The translations under genes were made by a program, and so were the position numbers. A DNA stretch of 64,000 nt from Dugong dugon (lineage: Eukaryota; Chordata; Mammalia; Sirenia; Dugongidae), in NCBI GenBank assembly GCA_030035585.1, contig CM057482.1:47969501-48033500 (forward strand), read 5' to 3'. A model generated the notes under the pieces. That model searched no databases. It saw only the letters and a list, made by a program, of their open reading frames with translations, and was not told the DNA's origin. How positions within the stretch are numbered: position 1 is the stretch's first letter; each line of letters starts with the position of its first letter. Positions 23,175 to 34,552 of this stretch are shown in pieces.

Positions 23175-23428
23175 TATTATTTTATTTTATTATTATTTTT
23201 TTATTTATTTATTTTTATTGTACTTTAGATGAAGGTTTACAGAACAAATAGTTTCTCATTAAACAGTTAGTACACATATTGTTTTATGACAATGGTTAAT
23301 AACCCCATGACATGTCAACACTGTCCGTTCTCAACCTTGGGTTCCCTATAACTAGCTTTCTTGTCCCCTCCTACCTTCTAGTCCCTGTCCCTGAACTGTT
23401 GTGCCTCATTAGTCTCATAAGACTGTTA
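23175..23428 (-). mobile_element. Young L1 3' UTR, antisense
   Basis: The complement of the young L1 3' terminus starts with a T-rich tail, then cagaacaaatagtttctcat. It sits between two copies of a gttaatttt-type motif (about 23152 and 23425) in the 3' end of the older L1, which resumes afterwards. Confidence 0.8.
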
Positions 23429-23735
23429 ATTTTATGTTATATAAATTTCACTTCAAAAAAAATTTATTAAAAAAAAAAACTACATACAAAATGACTCGAT
23501 TTGTATGACTTTCTGAAAAAAAAACCATGCTGTAATGTTAGAGAACAGATCAGTGGTTGCCAGATATGGGTGGAAGGAAGCACAAGGGAGTTCTTTGGGG
23601 TACTGGGATTGTTCTGTATCCTCTCTGAGGTGGTTGTTACAAGAATCTATCCATACGTAAAATCTCATAAAACTGTACACCAAGAAGTTAATTTTATTGT
23701 ATGTAAATTAAAACATTTAAGTATATATGTATATC
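23429..23735 (+). mobile_element. Old L1 3' end remnant
   Basis: Continues the older L1 3' end (agttaattttattgtatgtaaa block) with A-rich internal stretches. It may include a second related 3' end. No coding sequence. Confidence 0.55.
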
Positions 23736-23749
23736 TATATACATATATG

Positions 23750-23905
23750 GAGCGCTGGTGGCACAGTGGTTAAGAGCTAGGCTGCTAACCAAAAGGCTGG
23801 CAGTTCAAATCCACCAGCCATTTCTTGGAAACCCTATGGGGCAATTCTACTTCTGTCCTACAGGGTCGTTATGAGTTGGAACAGACTTGACAATACCTAA
23901 CAACA
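23750..23905 (+). mobile_element. tRNA-Asn-headed SINE (type A)
   Basis: Sense type A copy flanked by a perfect 9-bp duplication (acatatatg, 23741-23749 and 23906-23914). The head has the agtggttaagagct and ggctgctaaccaaaaggctg blocks and the tail ends taacaacaac, close to the RTE terminus. Confidence 0.9.
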
Positions 23906-24367
23906 ACATATATGTGTATATATATATATGTCTTAAAACCTCTAAAAATCATTCTCTGTTATGAAACTTCTACCAATGGGCTAGAACAAATTGTTTTAAT
24001 AAGGAAAAAATCATTTTAGAATGCTTAACTGTACATGATTTATTGATGAATAGAGTCTGTAAGATTTATAATTTTTTGTGGGCATTTGATGCTTAAAATT
24101 ACAGTTGTCACAGTTCTTGGGTATATATAATTAGATGTGAAACAGCATTTTACATTGTTTAAAAAGAGACAGTGGGGAAGAAATGTCAATGCTTTTCTGT
24201 CTGGCTTAAATGATAGGTCAAGCTGAGCGGAAATCTCTCCGGTTTTGGAAACTGGCATTTGGGCCCAGATTGTACAATTATCAAAGCCATCAGCCTTGGG
24301 TCTGGGCTGTCCACAGTTATGCTTTCTGGGCCCAAGGCCTCGGCTTCAGGGTCAGTAAAGGCTTCAC

Positions 24368-24375
24368 TGACGTCA
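24368..24375. promoter_or_regulatory. Perfect CRE palindrome
   Basis: The 8-bp sequence tgacgtca is the full cAMP-response-element consensus and is uncommon in CpG-depleted intergenic DNA. No adjacent promoter structure was found, so function is unproven. Confidence 0.35.
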
Positions 24376-25840
24376 GGAGGTCAAAACTGGAAAGAGGGAG
24401 GGGGGATCTTCTCGGAATCCACAGCTGCCTAAGAAGCTATTTGACCCATACTCCTCAGGACAATAATTTTTACCTTTCAGTGTGAGTTGACTCTGCTAGG
24501 GCGTGTGGGAGCTCAGTCAGATACCTCAGCGTGTGCTTTGGAATAAGCCCGGAATTGCAGGGCTGGAGGATTCCTGTCCTGTCCTCTGTCCTATCCGCTT
24601 CCCAATCATATATCTCCTTCTCAAATTGTGGAACCTTCTGGTGACTGACAGGCCCACATCCATGCCAGCACCTCAGGGGCAAATCCAGTTGTGTCCAGAG
24701 ATGGTGTTCAGCCTGGGAGTCCAGCTTTCTCAAAGAGGCACCCATATTCCTCACACATGGGTAAGAATCTTACCTTCATAAAGCCTTCATCAACTAGTTG
24801 GACATGACTTGCCAATGTTTTCCTTTTTCGAAACCAATTTATCGGGTGACTTATAAGTTGAATACACCGACTGGTATGAAACTCTCTAAAAATGCTTCAT
24901 TGGCCTCAAGTGGTGTCACAAGTGCCCTTGGGTCAAGCTATTAAAATGCAAAGCTTACCCAGGATGGAGTTACCCACCAAGCAATCATCAGTCCAGTGGT
25001 TGGCTATTCCATCACAGAAGAGAGCTCTGGGGGAGATGGGACCGAAAAGCATCTAGAGTTTAGGGCTTTAGTGGGGGGTGTTCTACTGAGGGGAAAATAT
25101 TAGTGTGCTGGGTGCCTAAGAGAGAGGGAGGCAGAGAGGGACAGGTTAGGACACACCCCACCCTTCACTATTTTCACCCTTGCATTTTACAAAGACAACC
25201 TCCTCCCAGCTCATCTGTGACTGCATGACTTGGCTTGAATTTCTGCCACAGAGTGAGTTAAGGGAACCAGTAAGGTTCCTGCTTACTGGAAGTTAACACA
25301 TCAACACAGACCACATTGCGCCAGATAGAAATATTAGAAACAGACATCAATTAATAAACTGGGAGTTTACATTTTTACATTAATGAAAAGCAAGTGGGCC
25401 ATTGTGTTTGGTGGACGAATGTGTGAGGAAAGAATCGTGGTGGGTAATCAACACCCTTTATCTAAATAATTAAGAGGAATTTCTTAGTGGGTACGTATCT
25501 CAGAAATTGTTTTAAGAACTGGGAAAAAGAGTCCTTTAGTGAGCTGACAAAGGGGGCATTCCAGCGAAGACATGGCTTTGGAAAATAGGTGGAACTGGAA
25601 CACAATGTGAAAGGATAAAAGGCTTGAATATATATGCCAGGTGGATACAGGGAAGATGAGGGGATGGAGGGGAAAACTAGAAAAGGATACAGCCCAGGGT
25701 GAAATAGCCTTCTTGTCCCTTGGAGGTCTACTTGGCTTGGGGTGCCCATCTTAGATCGTCAGCTCCTCACAGGGAATGGCCTCTTGGAGGTACCACCTCC
25801 AGCAGGCACAGCTCTTCTGGGGCCTGGGAGTCCAGGCATC

Positions 25841-25880
25841 CTGGGCTGAGCTGGGCTGAGCTGGGCTGAGCTGGGCTGAG
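25841..25880. repeat. Tandem repeat, 4 copies of a 10-bp unit
   Basis: Four exact copies of ctgggctgag in unique sequence. The exact identity points to recent expansion. Confidence 0.95.
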
Positions 25881-26397
25881 GAGTGGTCCAGTCTAGCAAC
25901 AGTAGGTGGGAAAACTGCTGGCTCATGCCCAGAAGCATCCAAAACTCACATTAACACAGTCAGCCTGTCAACAGCATCCCTTTCACCCTACCCCCACCCA
26001 ACCCTGCAGGAACCTGACCTGGCCCTCCTTCCTCCCTCATATGACTTCCTTTTCCTTTCCAGGTTATCTTTGGGAATCACTTTAAAAAAAACAGCTTATT
26101 ATGGAAATGTCCAAATGTATGCAAAAGTAGAGAGACTAGACTAATGCACCCACAGGTACTAGTCACCAGCTTCAACAATTTTTAAGTCATGGAAAATCTT
26201 GTTTCATCTATACCTCCATTCCCCCACCCCACCCATACGCAGCAGATTATTTCAAAGCAAATTGCAGACACCATACCATTTTGTCTGCAAATATTGAAGC
26301 ATGTATATCCAAAAGTTAAAAATTTGTTTAAAAAAAATGGGCACAATATTGTCACGTTGAAACATTTTTTACCAAAAAGCACTTAGTACCGTCAAAT

Positions 26398-27000
26398 CAA
26401 GGATTTCATTTTACTTGGTTCCACAATCAACACCCATGGAAGTAGCAGTCAAGAGATCAAAAGACACAGTGCATTGGGAAAATCAGCTGCAAAAGACCTC
26501 TTTAAAGTATTAAAAAGCAAAGACTTCACCTTGAGGTGTAAGGTGCACCTGATCCAAGCCATGGTATTTCCAACTATCTCGTATGCATGCAAAAGCTGGA
26601 CAATAAATAAGGAAGATCGGAGAATTGATACCTTTGAATTATGGTGTTGGTGAAGAATATTGTATATACCATGGACTGCCAGAAGAATGAACAAATCTGT
26701 CTTGGAAGAAGCACAGCCAGAATGCTTCCTAGAAGTATGGATAGCGAGACTTCATCTCACGTACTTTGGACATATTATCAGGAGGGACTGGTCCCTGGAG
26801 AAGGACATCATACCTGGTAAACTAGACGGTCAGTGAAAAAGAGGAAGACACTCAACGAGATGGATTGACACAGTGGCTGCAACAATGGGCTCAAAGATAG
26901 AGACGATTGTAAGGATGGTGCTGGACTGGGCAGTGTTTCCCTCTGTTGTACATAGGGGCACTATGAGTTGGAACTGACTCAAAGGTACCTAACAACAACA
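26398..27000 (+). mobile_element. 5'-truncated RTE LINE
   Basis: The last 600 bases of the RTE, from the end of the RT domain (the aaggatttcattttacttgg block, equivalent to about 21073) to the aacaacaacaa tail. It is flanked by accgtcaaat (26388-26397) and accatcaaat (27001-27010), a 10-bp duplication with one mismatch. It retains a segment (about 26640-26700) that the longer copy at 17903 lacks, so the two copies complement each other as evidence for the family. Confidence 0.87.
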
Positions 27001-27215
27001 ACCATCAAATATTTGGGATTTCTGAATGTGAGTGCTAGAGCAGAGGAAGCAAGAGCTGTGGGTCAGGATTCAGGCTCAAGGTTCCAGGATGGGGCCATTT
27101 AGAAATCTGACAACCTGGTCAGAACCCACTGTTCCTAAGTCCCCTTTACTTTGTCAACTCTCCTTGTCTTCCAGCTCTGTTTTAAGTCTGGCTGTAATAG
27201 AAAAACAATAGAAAA

Positions 27216-27433
27216 AGCCCTGGTGGTGTAATGGTTAAAGCACTCGGCTGCTAACTGAAAGGTCAGTGGTTCAAACTCCAGCTGCTCCATGGGGGAAAGA
27301 TGTGGCAGTCTGCTTCCGTAAAGATTTACAGCCTTGGAAACCCTATGGGGCAATTCTACTCTGTCCTATAGGGTCACTATGAGTCACAATCAACTAAACA
27401 CCGTGGGTTTTGGTTTGTTTGTTTGTTTTTCAT
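27216..27433 (+). mobile_element. tRNA-Asn-headed SINE (type A, long variant)
   Basis: Sense copy with a 9-bp duplication (aatagaaaa, 27207-27215 and 27434-27442). It includes the gaaagatgtggcagtctgc insert block shared with 9493-9692 and a TTTG-rich tail end. Long and short type A forms therefore coexist. Confidence 0.88.
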
Positions 27434-28406
27434 AATAGAAAATATTGGGCTATGCTGGTTTGGATGCCCTTGGTCCCTTACTTATTAACTGCCTGGTCTC
27501 AGGCAAGTATTGGGTTAAAACTTTGAATGACTATTCCTTCATCAATGAAATGTAATAATAAAATGACTTTATGGACAGTCTTGATCATTGAGGACAATAT
27601 TTGTCAAACATTTGTTTCACAGTGGGAACTCAGAATTACCCCCTCTGACTTTGATTCTGAACTTGATGGCATCTCTGGCTTGTTGGCTTAGCATTTGACC
27701 TCAATGTGTCCCCTGCCTACATAGGCCATGACCATCTCACTGCCCATCCTTTTACTTTCAACCTACCTATATCATTATATTTGAAGTAAGTTTCTTATAG
27801 ACACCATATAATTGGGTCATGGTTTTTAATCCACTCTGCAATCTCTGTCTTTTAATTTGTGTATTTAGATCATTTATATTTAATGTACTTAGTGATATAC
27901 TTACATCTGCCACTTTATATTTGTTTTCTGCTTTTCCCTCTGTTTCTCATTTCTGTTACCCATATATTGCCTTCCTGTGAGTTACTTGAATGTTTTCTAG
28001 AATTCCATTATTGTTTAGTATTTTTAAGTGTATCTTTGTACAGTTTTTTTTTTTTTTTTTTGTGATTGCTCTAGGTATTAAAATATACATATGTAACTTA
28101 TCACAGTCTCAGCATTTTATCACTTTGAGTGAAATGTAGAAACCTAACCTCCATTTAGGTTTTTTACATTCCCTTCTTTATAATGTAATTGCCTTAAATA
28201 TTACCTCTGTATATGTTGAGCACATCAGTTGATGTTATACTTTTTGTGTCAACCGTCAAACTTAATTTTGAAAACTCAAGAAAAGGACGGTCTATTTTAT
28301 TTAACCCTATTTTCACCCACTTTATTGATATTTTTTCTTTCCTAATGTTTCAAGTTTCCTTCTGTTACCATTTCCTTTTCATTTGAAGAACTTTCTTTAG
28401 TCATAC

Positions 28407-28889
28407 CATCATGGATTGAACTATGTCCCCCAAAAATGTGTGTATCAGTTTGGCTGGGCCATGATTCCCGGTATTGTGTGATTTTCTCATGTGTGGTAAA
28501 TCCTGTCTCTACAATGTTAATGATGGAGGATGGGCGGTAGCTGTGTTAGTGAGGCAGGACTCGATTTACAAGACTTGATTGTGTCCTGAGGCAATCTCTT
28601 GAGATATAAACGACAGAAGTGAGCAGTGAGACAGAGGGACCTCATACCATCAAGAAAGCAGTGCTGGGAGCAGAGTACGTCCTTTGAACTGGGGTCCCTG
28701 CGCAGAGAAGCTCCTAGTCTGGGGGAACGCAGAAGAGAAGAAGGCCAACAGAGAGAAAAACCTTCCCCTGGAGCTGACGCCCTGAATTTGGACTTTTAGC
28801 CTACTTTGACTGTGAGGAAATAAACTTCTCTTCATTAAAACCATCCACTTGTGGTATTTCTGTTATAGCAGCACCAGATGACTAAGACA
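28407..28889 (+). mobile_element. MaLR-type solo LTR
   Basis: A 483-bp LTR is flanked by a perfect 5-bp duplication (catac, 28402-28406 and 28890-28894), the length expected for ERVL/MaLR integration. It starts near atggattgaactatgtcccc and ends with aataaacttct followed by tgttatagcagca...taagaca. It is the same family as the LTR inside the RTE (19456-20026). No internal region is present. Confidence 0.85.
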
Positions 28890-30226
28890 CATACTTCTAG
28901 AGTAGGTGCTCTGGTGACAAATTCTCTTATCTGAGAGAGTCGTTATTTTCCCTTCATTCCTGAAGGATATTTTCGCTTGCCATAGAATTCTGGGTTGACA
29001 GTTCTTTTCTTTCAGCGCTTGAAAAATCTTGTGCCGCTTTCTTCAGGATCTATGATTTCTGATGAAAAATCTACTGTCATTCGAACATGTGTTCCCCTAT
29101 AGGTAGTGCATTATTTCTTTCTAGGTGCTTCTTCTTTGTCCTTAGTTTTCAGAATTTTGATTATGATGTGTCTTGGCACACATTTTTTTTTGGTTTATTC
29201 TGTTTTACTCAGTTTCTTGTGTTTGTACGTTTATGCCTCTTGCCAAATTTGGAAAGTTTTTAGCCATTATTTATTTGAATATTTTTTCAGCCACCACCCT
29301 CCTCCTCTCTTTCCGGGACTCTTATGACACTAATGTTAGATCTTTTGCTATTGTCCGACAAGTCTCTGAGTCTCTGTTCATTTTTTTTTCAGTCCATTTT
29401 CTCTTTCTTTTTTCCAGATTTGGTAATTTCTATTCATCTGTCTTCAAGTACACAGATTAATTCCTCTTTTTTCTTTGTTTGCTGTTAGCCTATTCAGTGG
29501 GGCTTTTTTAATTTGTTTGTTTGCTTGGTTTTTTTTTTTTTTGGTTATTGTATATTTTCAGTTCTACAATCTCCTTTCAGTTCCTTTTTATATCTTCTAT
29601 TTCTTTGCTGAGAATTTCTAATTTTTAATTTGTTTCAAGAGTGTTTGTAATTGCTCATTGGAGCGTTTTTATAACAGGTGCTTTAAAATCCTTATCAGAA
29701 AATTTCAACATCTAAGTCATCTAATTGTTTGTGTCTATTGATTGTCTTTGAATTTGTGATTTTCCTGGGTTTTGGTATAAGCAAGTGATGTTTGTTTGTA
29801 TCCTGAACTTTTGGGTATTATGTTATGAGACTCTGGATCCTACTTCCATCTTCTATTTTGGCAGGCAGTCACTCTGTTAGGTTGAGCACGAAGATCCAGT
29901 CTGTTTCATTTGTGTGCTAATCTGGATCTGAAAACCTGGTAGTATTCCATACTGCTGTGCAGTTCTCAACTTTTTTCTCATGCTAATTCTGGTCACTTTC
30001 ATGTGTGGATCACTTGGGGTTTTGCCCAGGACTCCATATACAGATTTAAAGAACTTTTTTCTTTAGCTCCCTCCTCTCGAAATCCTCCCTGTGTCTAATG
30101 AGAAGGGAGAAGAGTGCCTCAGTCTGCCAAGTCTGGGTAGAGAATGGAAGTCCAGACTTCCACTCAGCTTCTGCTGGCACTATGGAGGGTGGAGGGAAGC
30201 TGGAATAAGGAGGGTATTGTCAAAAT

Positions 30227-30388
30227 GGAGTGCTGGTGGCACAGTGGTGAAGAGCTCGGCTGCCAACCAAAAGGTTGGCAATTCAAATCCACGAACGACT
30301 CCTTGGAAACCTTATGGGGCAGTTCTGCTTTGTCCTATAGGGTCACTATGAGTCAGAATCAATTCAACAGCAATTTTTTTTTTTTTGG
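30227..30388 (+). mobile_element. tRNA-Asn-headed SINE (type A)
   Basis: Sense copy inside antisense L1, flanked by a perfect 10-bp duplication (ttgtcaaaat, 30217-30226 and 30389-30398). The tail ends in a T-rich run and not in aac repeats. Confidence 0.9.
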
Positions 30389-30720
30389 TTGTCAAAATAG
30401 ATTTAGTTCTGCTAGAGAGCCTACCTCCTGGGCCTCTGGCTAGAGAGAGAAAGCTTTTTCTGGGGCTTTAAAAAATCTCTACCTATTGGTATTTGAGTTG
30501 TAGGCTTCTCCAGAGCCCAATTCAGAATGTATGGGAAGCAAAAGAAAACCCAGGAAACTCACCACCATGTTGTTCTTCAAGTCCTGAGATCCCTAGCCAG
30601 TCTGCCTTCTTCCAACTTTTCAGAGTTCCCTTATGTTTGTTTGTTATATTAAGTGCGGGTTCCTAGTTGTCTTTAATGGGAGAAATAGGGAGAAATGAGT
30701 CTACTCCATTTTGTCTGGTC

Positions 30721-31761
30721 ACTACCTGTTGAGGATTCTCTGGGGACAAGGCTAGCTGAGCACCACAGTAAGGGGGACCAACCCCTGCCTCACCTCTGCC
30801 TCACTTTTTTCTCTGCGTTTTCTAGGTTGCAGCAAGCTGCCTCCTGACCTAGGAAGGTTCTCTTCTGAGGTGCAAGATCCCTGGGTATCTTGGAGCAATC
30901 ATGAAATATGTTCTGGATTCCACAGCCACAGCCAGAAACAGCTCAGCTGACCAGAGCATTCTGACTTGCCTGTCTGCACACTGTCTGCCCCTCTCTGTAC
31001 TGGGGAGGTACGGGTCAAGGTGTTGCAACAACAGTGTCCCCCCCACAGGACTCCTGTTCCCCAAACTCCACAGCTGGACCACGGAGCTCTCACCATTCTT
31101 CCCTCCATAACCAGAAGTTACAAAAGCCAACAGTTTGGGAAAGAACTCAGTCCTACAGCTGCCATTTCAACCCAATGAGCAGTTGCTAATTTAAACAAAC
31201 TCCTCAAATTATTACAAATGCAAGTGCCTGCAGTTTTTCTGTAGTTCTACCTTTGTCTCTAAAGCAGAAAAATCACTTGAGACTCCAATAATTATATTTT
31301 CTCACAGAGGAAACAATTTCCACAGGTAATCTTTTATCACCTCATCTTTTTTTCTTCTTAGTTGTTGGATTTAGACATTAAGACCCCAAATGTTCCATAT
31401 CAGACATCCAAAGATCCGCAGAACTTAAATCCTATAATTCATACATCTCAGATTTATTTACCTCCAGGCAACGTATCAGGAAACTGCACGGTTCCACTGA
31501 GAAAAATACCTACATTTTCCCAAACTGAAAGTCTCCTTTGGCAACTGTGAGTCCATGAATGGTTCTCTGGGCTCTCTCCTGAGCAGCCTACCTGTTGGAC
31601 ATTGCCCTTGTGGAAATTCATTTTCTTTTACTCTGTATGTCCCCCAGGAAGTCTCAAAAGTAACCACACGAGGATTAGCGGTTCTCAAGAGATCCTCACT
31701 TGTGGCTTAGATATGTGGGACTGCATAGGACCTCATATCCTCTGCACGCTTTTTGAGAAAA
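30721..31761. other. Unique intergenic sequence
   Basis: No repeat or gene is supported. Overlapping short frames around 30850-31180 occur on both strands, and none has a recognisable domain. Confidence 0.5.
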
Positions 31762-31769
31762 CATTACCA

Positions 31770-31982
31770 AGTGCCTGGGTGGTGCAAACCATTAAGCAGT
31801 TGGCTGCTAACTAATGGTTGGAGATTTAAGTCCACCCAGAGGTGCCTTGGAAGAAAGGCCTGGAGATCTACTTCTGAAAAATCAGCCATTGAAAACCCCA
31901 TGGAGTACATTTCTACTCTGATACACATGGGGTCACCATGAGTTGTAATCAACTCAACGGTGACTGGTTGTTGGTTTTAGGT
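31770..31982 (+). mobile_element. tRNA-Asn-headed SINE (type B)
   Basis: Sense type B copy with a gtgcctgggtggtgcaaa start, the gagatctacttctgaaaaat block and the shared tail. A short flanking repeat (cattac, near 31762 and 31983) is visible. Confidence 0.85.
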
Positions 31983-31990
31983 CATTACAG

Positions 31991-34340
31991 TTAGACAGAA
32001 GTAGAGAATATGTCCTTCTTCGGGGAAGAATAAAACCAAGGTAAGAATCTTTTTAAAAATTACCACTAAAGTCCAGGATAATCTCTGACCAACCCCTCAG
32101 CTTCTCCTGCATCCCTGGAATCTTCCTCGTGTGTATGAAAGTAAGGGGAGAAGAGGGTTTTAAACAGAAAATCTCATTTTGGTGGAAATTTTCCAACTGC
32201 TCTTGGTTTTTCCATTAACGTCATTCACTTACTTGGTCCCCTTTAGATAAAGATCGAATTCAAAAGTGGTGAAGACAATTGATTCATCATCAAATAGAGT
32301 CAAATCATGGTTTGTTGAGAACGCACCACCCTCATCCCTGATTTTGGGAGCATAACTAGTTCCAAAATGTTTGCTTGTGGGCAAAACCTCTCAAAAGCAG
32401 CCCTAAATTCCCTTTATAATGAATGTGAAACTGCCAAGTTTCCATCAACAGAAAAGTGAATACTCACACCAGGCAGGTAATATGGATAATTTGTAATGAC
32501 AAACTATGTAATCAGATGGCCATGGGTAACCTGGGCAGCCAGACCCTGGGAAATGCCCTGATTTCTGACTGTGGTATTTTGGAGGTTGTCTCCTGGGGCC
32601 ATAGAGGCAAGACAAGAGGCCTCCTGGCCACCAGTAACCAGGTCACAGAGGCTCCCCTCTCCTCTGCTGGTCAGGACCCAAGGCAGAAGGAGCAGGCACA
32701 ACAGGGCTGGCTCTGCAGTCGTTCTCCAGGAGCGAGGTGCATACATGTCTATGCATGTGCATGTGTGTGTGCGTGCGTGTGCGAGTGTGTGAGAATCACA
32801 AGAGCCCTGGAACAGCCGGGGAGCCCAGCCCCTGATGACACCCGAGTGAGGAGCTGAGCTGGTCAAGAGAGTGATCAGTTAGCGAAATGAGCATATAATA
32901 AGAGAACCCTCACGGAGACACGGGAGCTTGCCGTGTGATGGGCATGAGCGAGGAGCTAAGACATCCATGTGTGAGCAGTTGTTTAAAACTCAGAGGTCCA
33001 AATCATTGAGGCTCACAGCAACCGTAGACACCAATTGCCACATTACTTGATGGGGCTTAACTTGATTGTACAGACCAGACCCGCCCCTGGAATCCCCAGA
33101 GGAAGGCCATGGGCTATGTGACAGGAAGACCAAGAGGGGGTGCTTTGGGAAGGACAGCCTGAACAGGCCCCAGCATTTCCCAAGCCCCTCCTTGTAGGCA
33201 CCCAGCTCCTTTCTTCGAGGAGTCCTTGTTGGGAAAGTCAGCTCAACCTTTGTGGAATAATTGCAGGTAATTGCATGCCCTGGTTGGAGGGAGGACGTGA
33301 GTTCCAACAAACCCTCCCCTGCTGGTCTGAGGACAGGTGCCCGTCTGTTCGCGTACAGGCGGCTCCTCATGCAGTTGGAAGAGGCCATAGCCAATGCAGC
33401 CACCTCAGCCCAATGGCGGCTCTCTCTCTGCCCCTCATCTGCTCCATGCCTGTGGTAGCCCTGCCAGGCTCATTACCCGGACCCAAGGACACACTTGATT
33501 CCTTGGCTGTCACCTTCTGTCCCTGTCCGCTCCCGACCACTTTGGGGGTTCCCCTACCCACTCAGGCATGGGTTCCTTTGCAGCAGCCCACATCTTCTAG
33601 TCCCCTGGATAGCCTCAGGAGTGGCAGCAGGTACAGGCTAGAGCCCGCAGCTGAGCCCTAACCTTGGGAGTGCAGCCAGAAAGAGCAGAAGAAATGGGAG
33701 AGGGAAAGGTGTGACCTCCTCCTCCTGCTCTGGCAACGCAACCACTCTCAACAAGATCCCCTGGCAGCCTGGAGCCCCAGATGGATTTGGACACAGCTAT
33801 AGCCCCGGAGTCTGGTCTGAGAAAAGGGTGACTTTAGAAAAGCAATGAGGAATGCAGAGCCAGGAACATCTCCAGGGGCAAAGGAGGCAAGAGAGGGGGA
33901 GGGGATATAGGATGGGTAGGTAACCCTGAGCACCAGGAGGTGGTATGCTGGAGGGAGTCAGGCAGGCAGTCGGGCTGCCCAGGCACATGGCAGATGCAGT
34001 GCTGGTTAGCTCCACAGGAAGTGAATGGCACAGAATTAAGGATGAGGGCACAGGGAACTGCTGATTTTCAGGTCTCTTTAGGCTACCCCACCAGAGTGCT
34101 AGCCTCATAGGGCACAGAGGCAAATGCCCTCAAGGAACTCATCTACCCCACCTGGCTTCTTTCCCACGGGTGGCACCAATCCCTAGAAGCTCATGAAACC
34201 AGTACAAAGTTCCTGTCCAGTGTCAACACTTCTGGGATATTCTATAAGGATGACCTCCAATGACCCTGACATTTTAAAGGCTTTTCATTGATCCCAGATC
34301 CTCAAAATGTAACTCAGTGAATGAATATATCTTAGACCAA
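31991..34340. other. Unique intergenic sequence, GC-richer in the right half
   Basis: No gene is supported. Frames at 32456-32857, 33140-33661 and 33797-34123 overlap open frames on the opposite strand. Their translations show no domain, and no splice-like structure is evident. The alternating tract at 32739-32791 is listed separately. Confidence 0.5.
32739..32791. repeat. Degenerate alternating (TG/CG/CA) tract
   Basis: About 50 bp of mostly alternating purine-pyrimidine steps (tgcatgtgtgtgtgcgtgcg). It could adopt Z-DNA. Confidence 0.75.
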
Positions 34341-34552
34341 AAAAAAAAAAAAAGCCAATTGCTGTCAAGTCAATTCTGACTCATGGTGACCCCATGTGTT
34401 ACAGAGTACAACTGCTTCATAGAGTTTTTTTTGGCTGTAATCTTTACACAAGCAGATCACCTGGCCTTTCCTCCTCAATGCCACTGGGTGAGTTGGAATC
34501 CACCATCTTTAAGTTAGTAGTCAAGTGCAAGCTATTTCCACCACGGACTTTT
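34341..34552 (-). mobile_element. tRNA-headed SINE, divergent antisense copy
   Basis: The complement of the tail (tcaagtcaattctgactcat) follows an A15 run. The body has an extra block containing ctgtaatctttaca, also present at 40860-41068, which marks a third SINE subtype. The head end is degraded. Confidence 0.7.

Larger units (their letters stand above)
23915..26387. other. Unique intergenic sequence
   Basis: I recognise no gene, RNA gene or transposable element here apart from the short entries at 24368 and 25841. Open frames on both strands are short and lack domain signatures. Confidence 0.55.
27700..30720 (-). mobile_element. Antisense old L1, 5' region
   Basis: On the minus strand this matches the ORF1 to 5' UTR region of an old mammalian L1 (order from right to left). 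Recognisable blocks include ttttcagaattttgattatg and gatgtgtcttggcac. It is interrupted by the MaLR-type LTR at 28407-28889 and the SINE at 30227-30388, with L1 sequence resuming after each. The exact ends are uncertain. No ORF1 frame is intact. Confidence 0.65.

Noticed and set aside
25841..25880. Immunoglobulin switch region
   Set aside because: Only 40 bp of repeat, with no constant-region exon or other immunoglobulin sequence nearby.
33140..33661. 173-codon plus-strand ORF as a gene
   Set aside because: An overlapping minus-strand frame of similar length is open too, and neither translation contains a recognisable domain.
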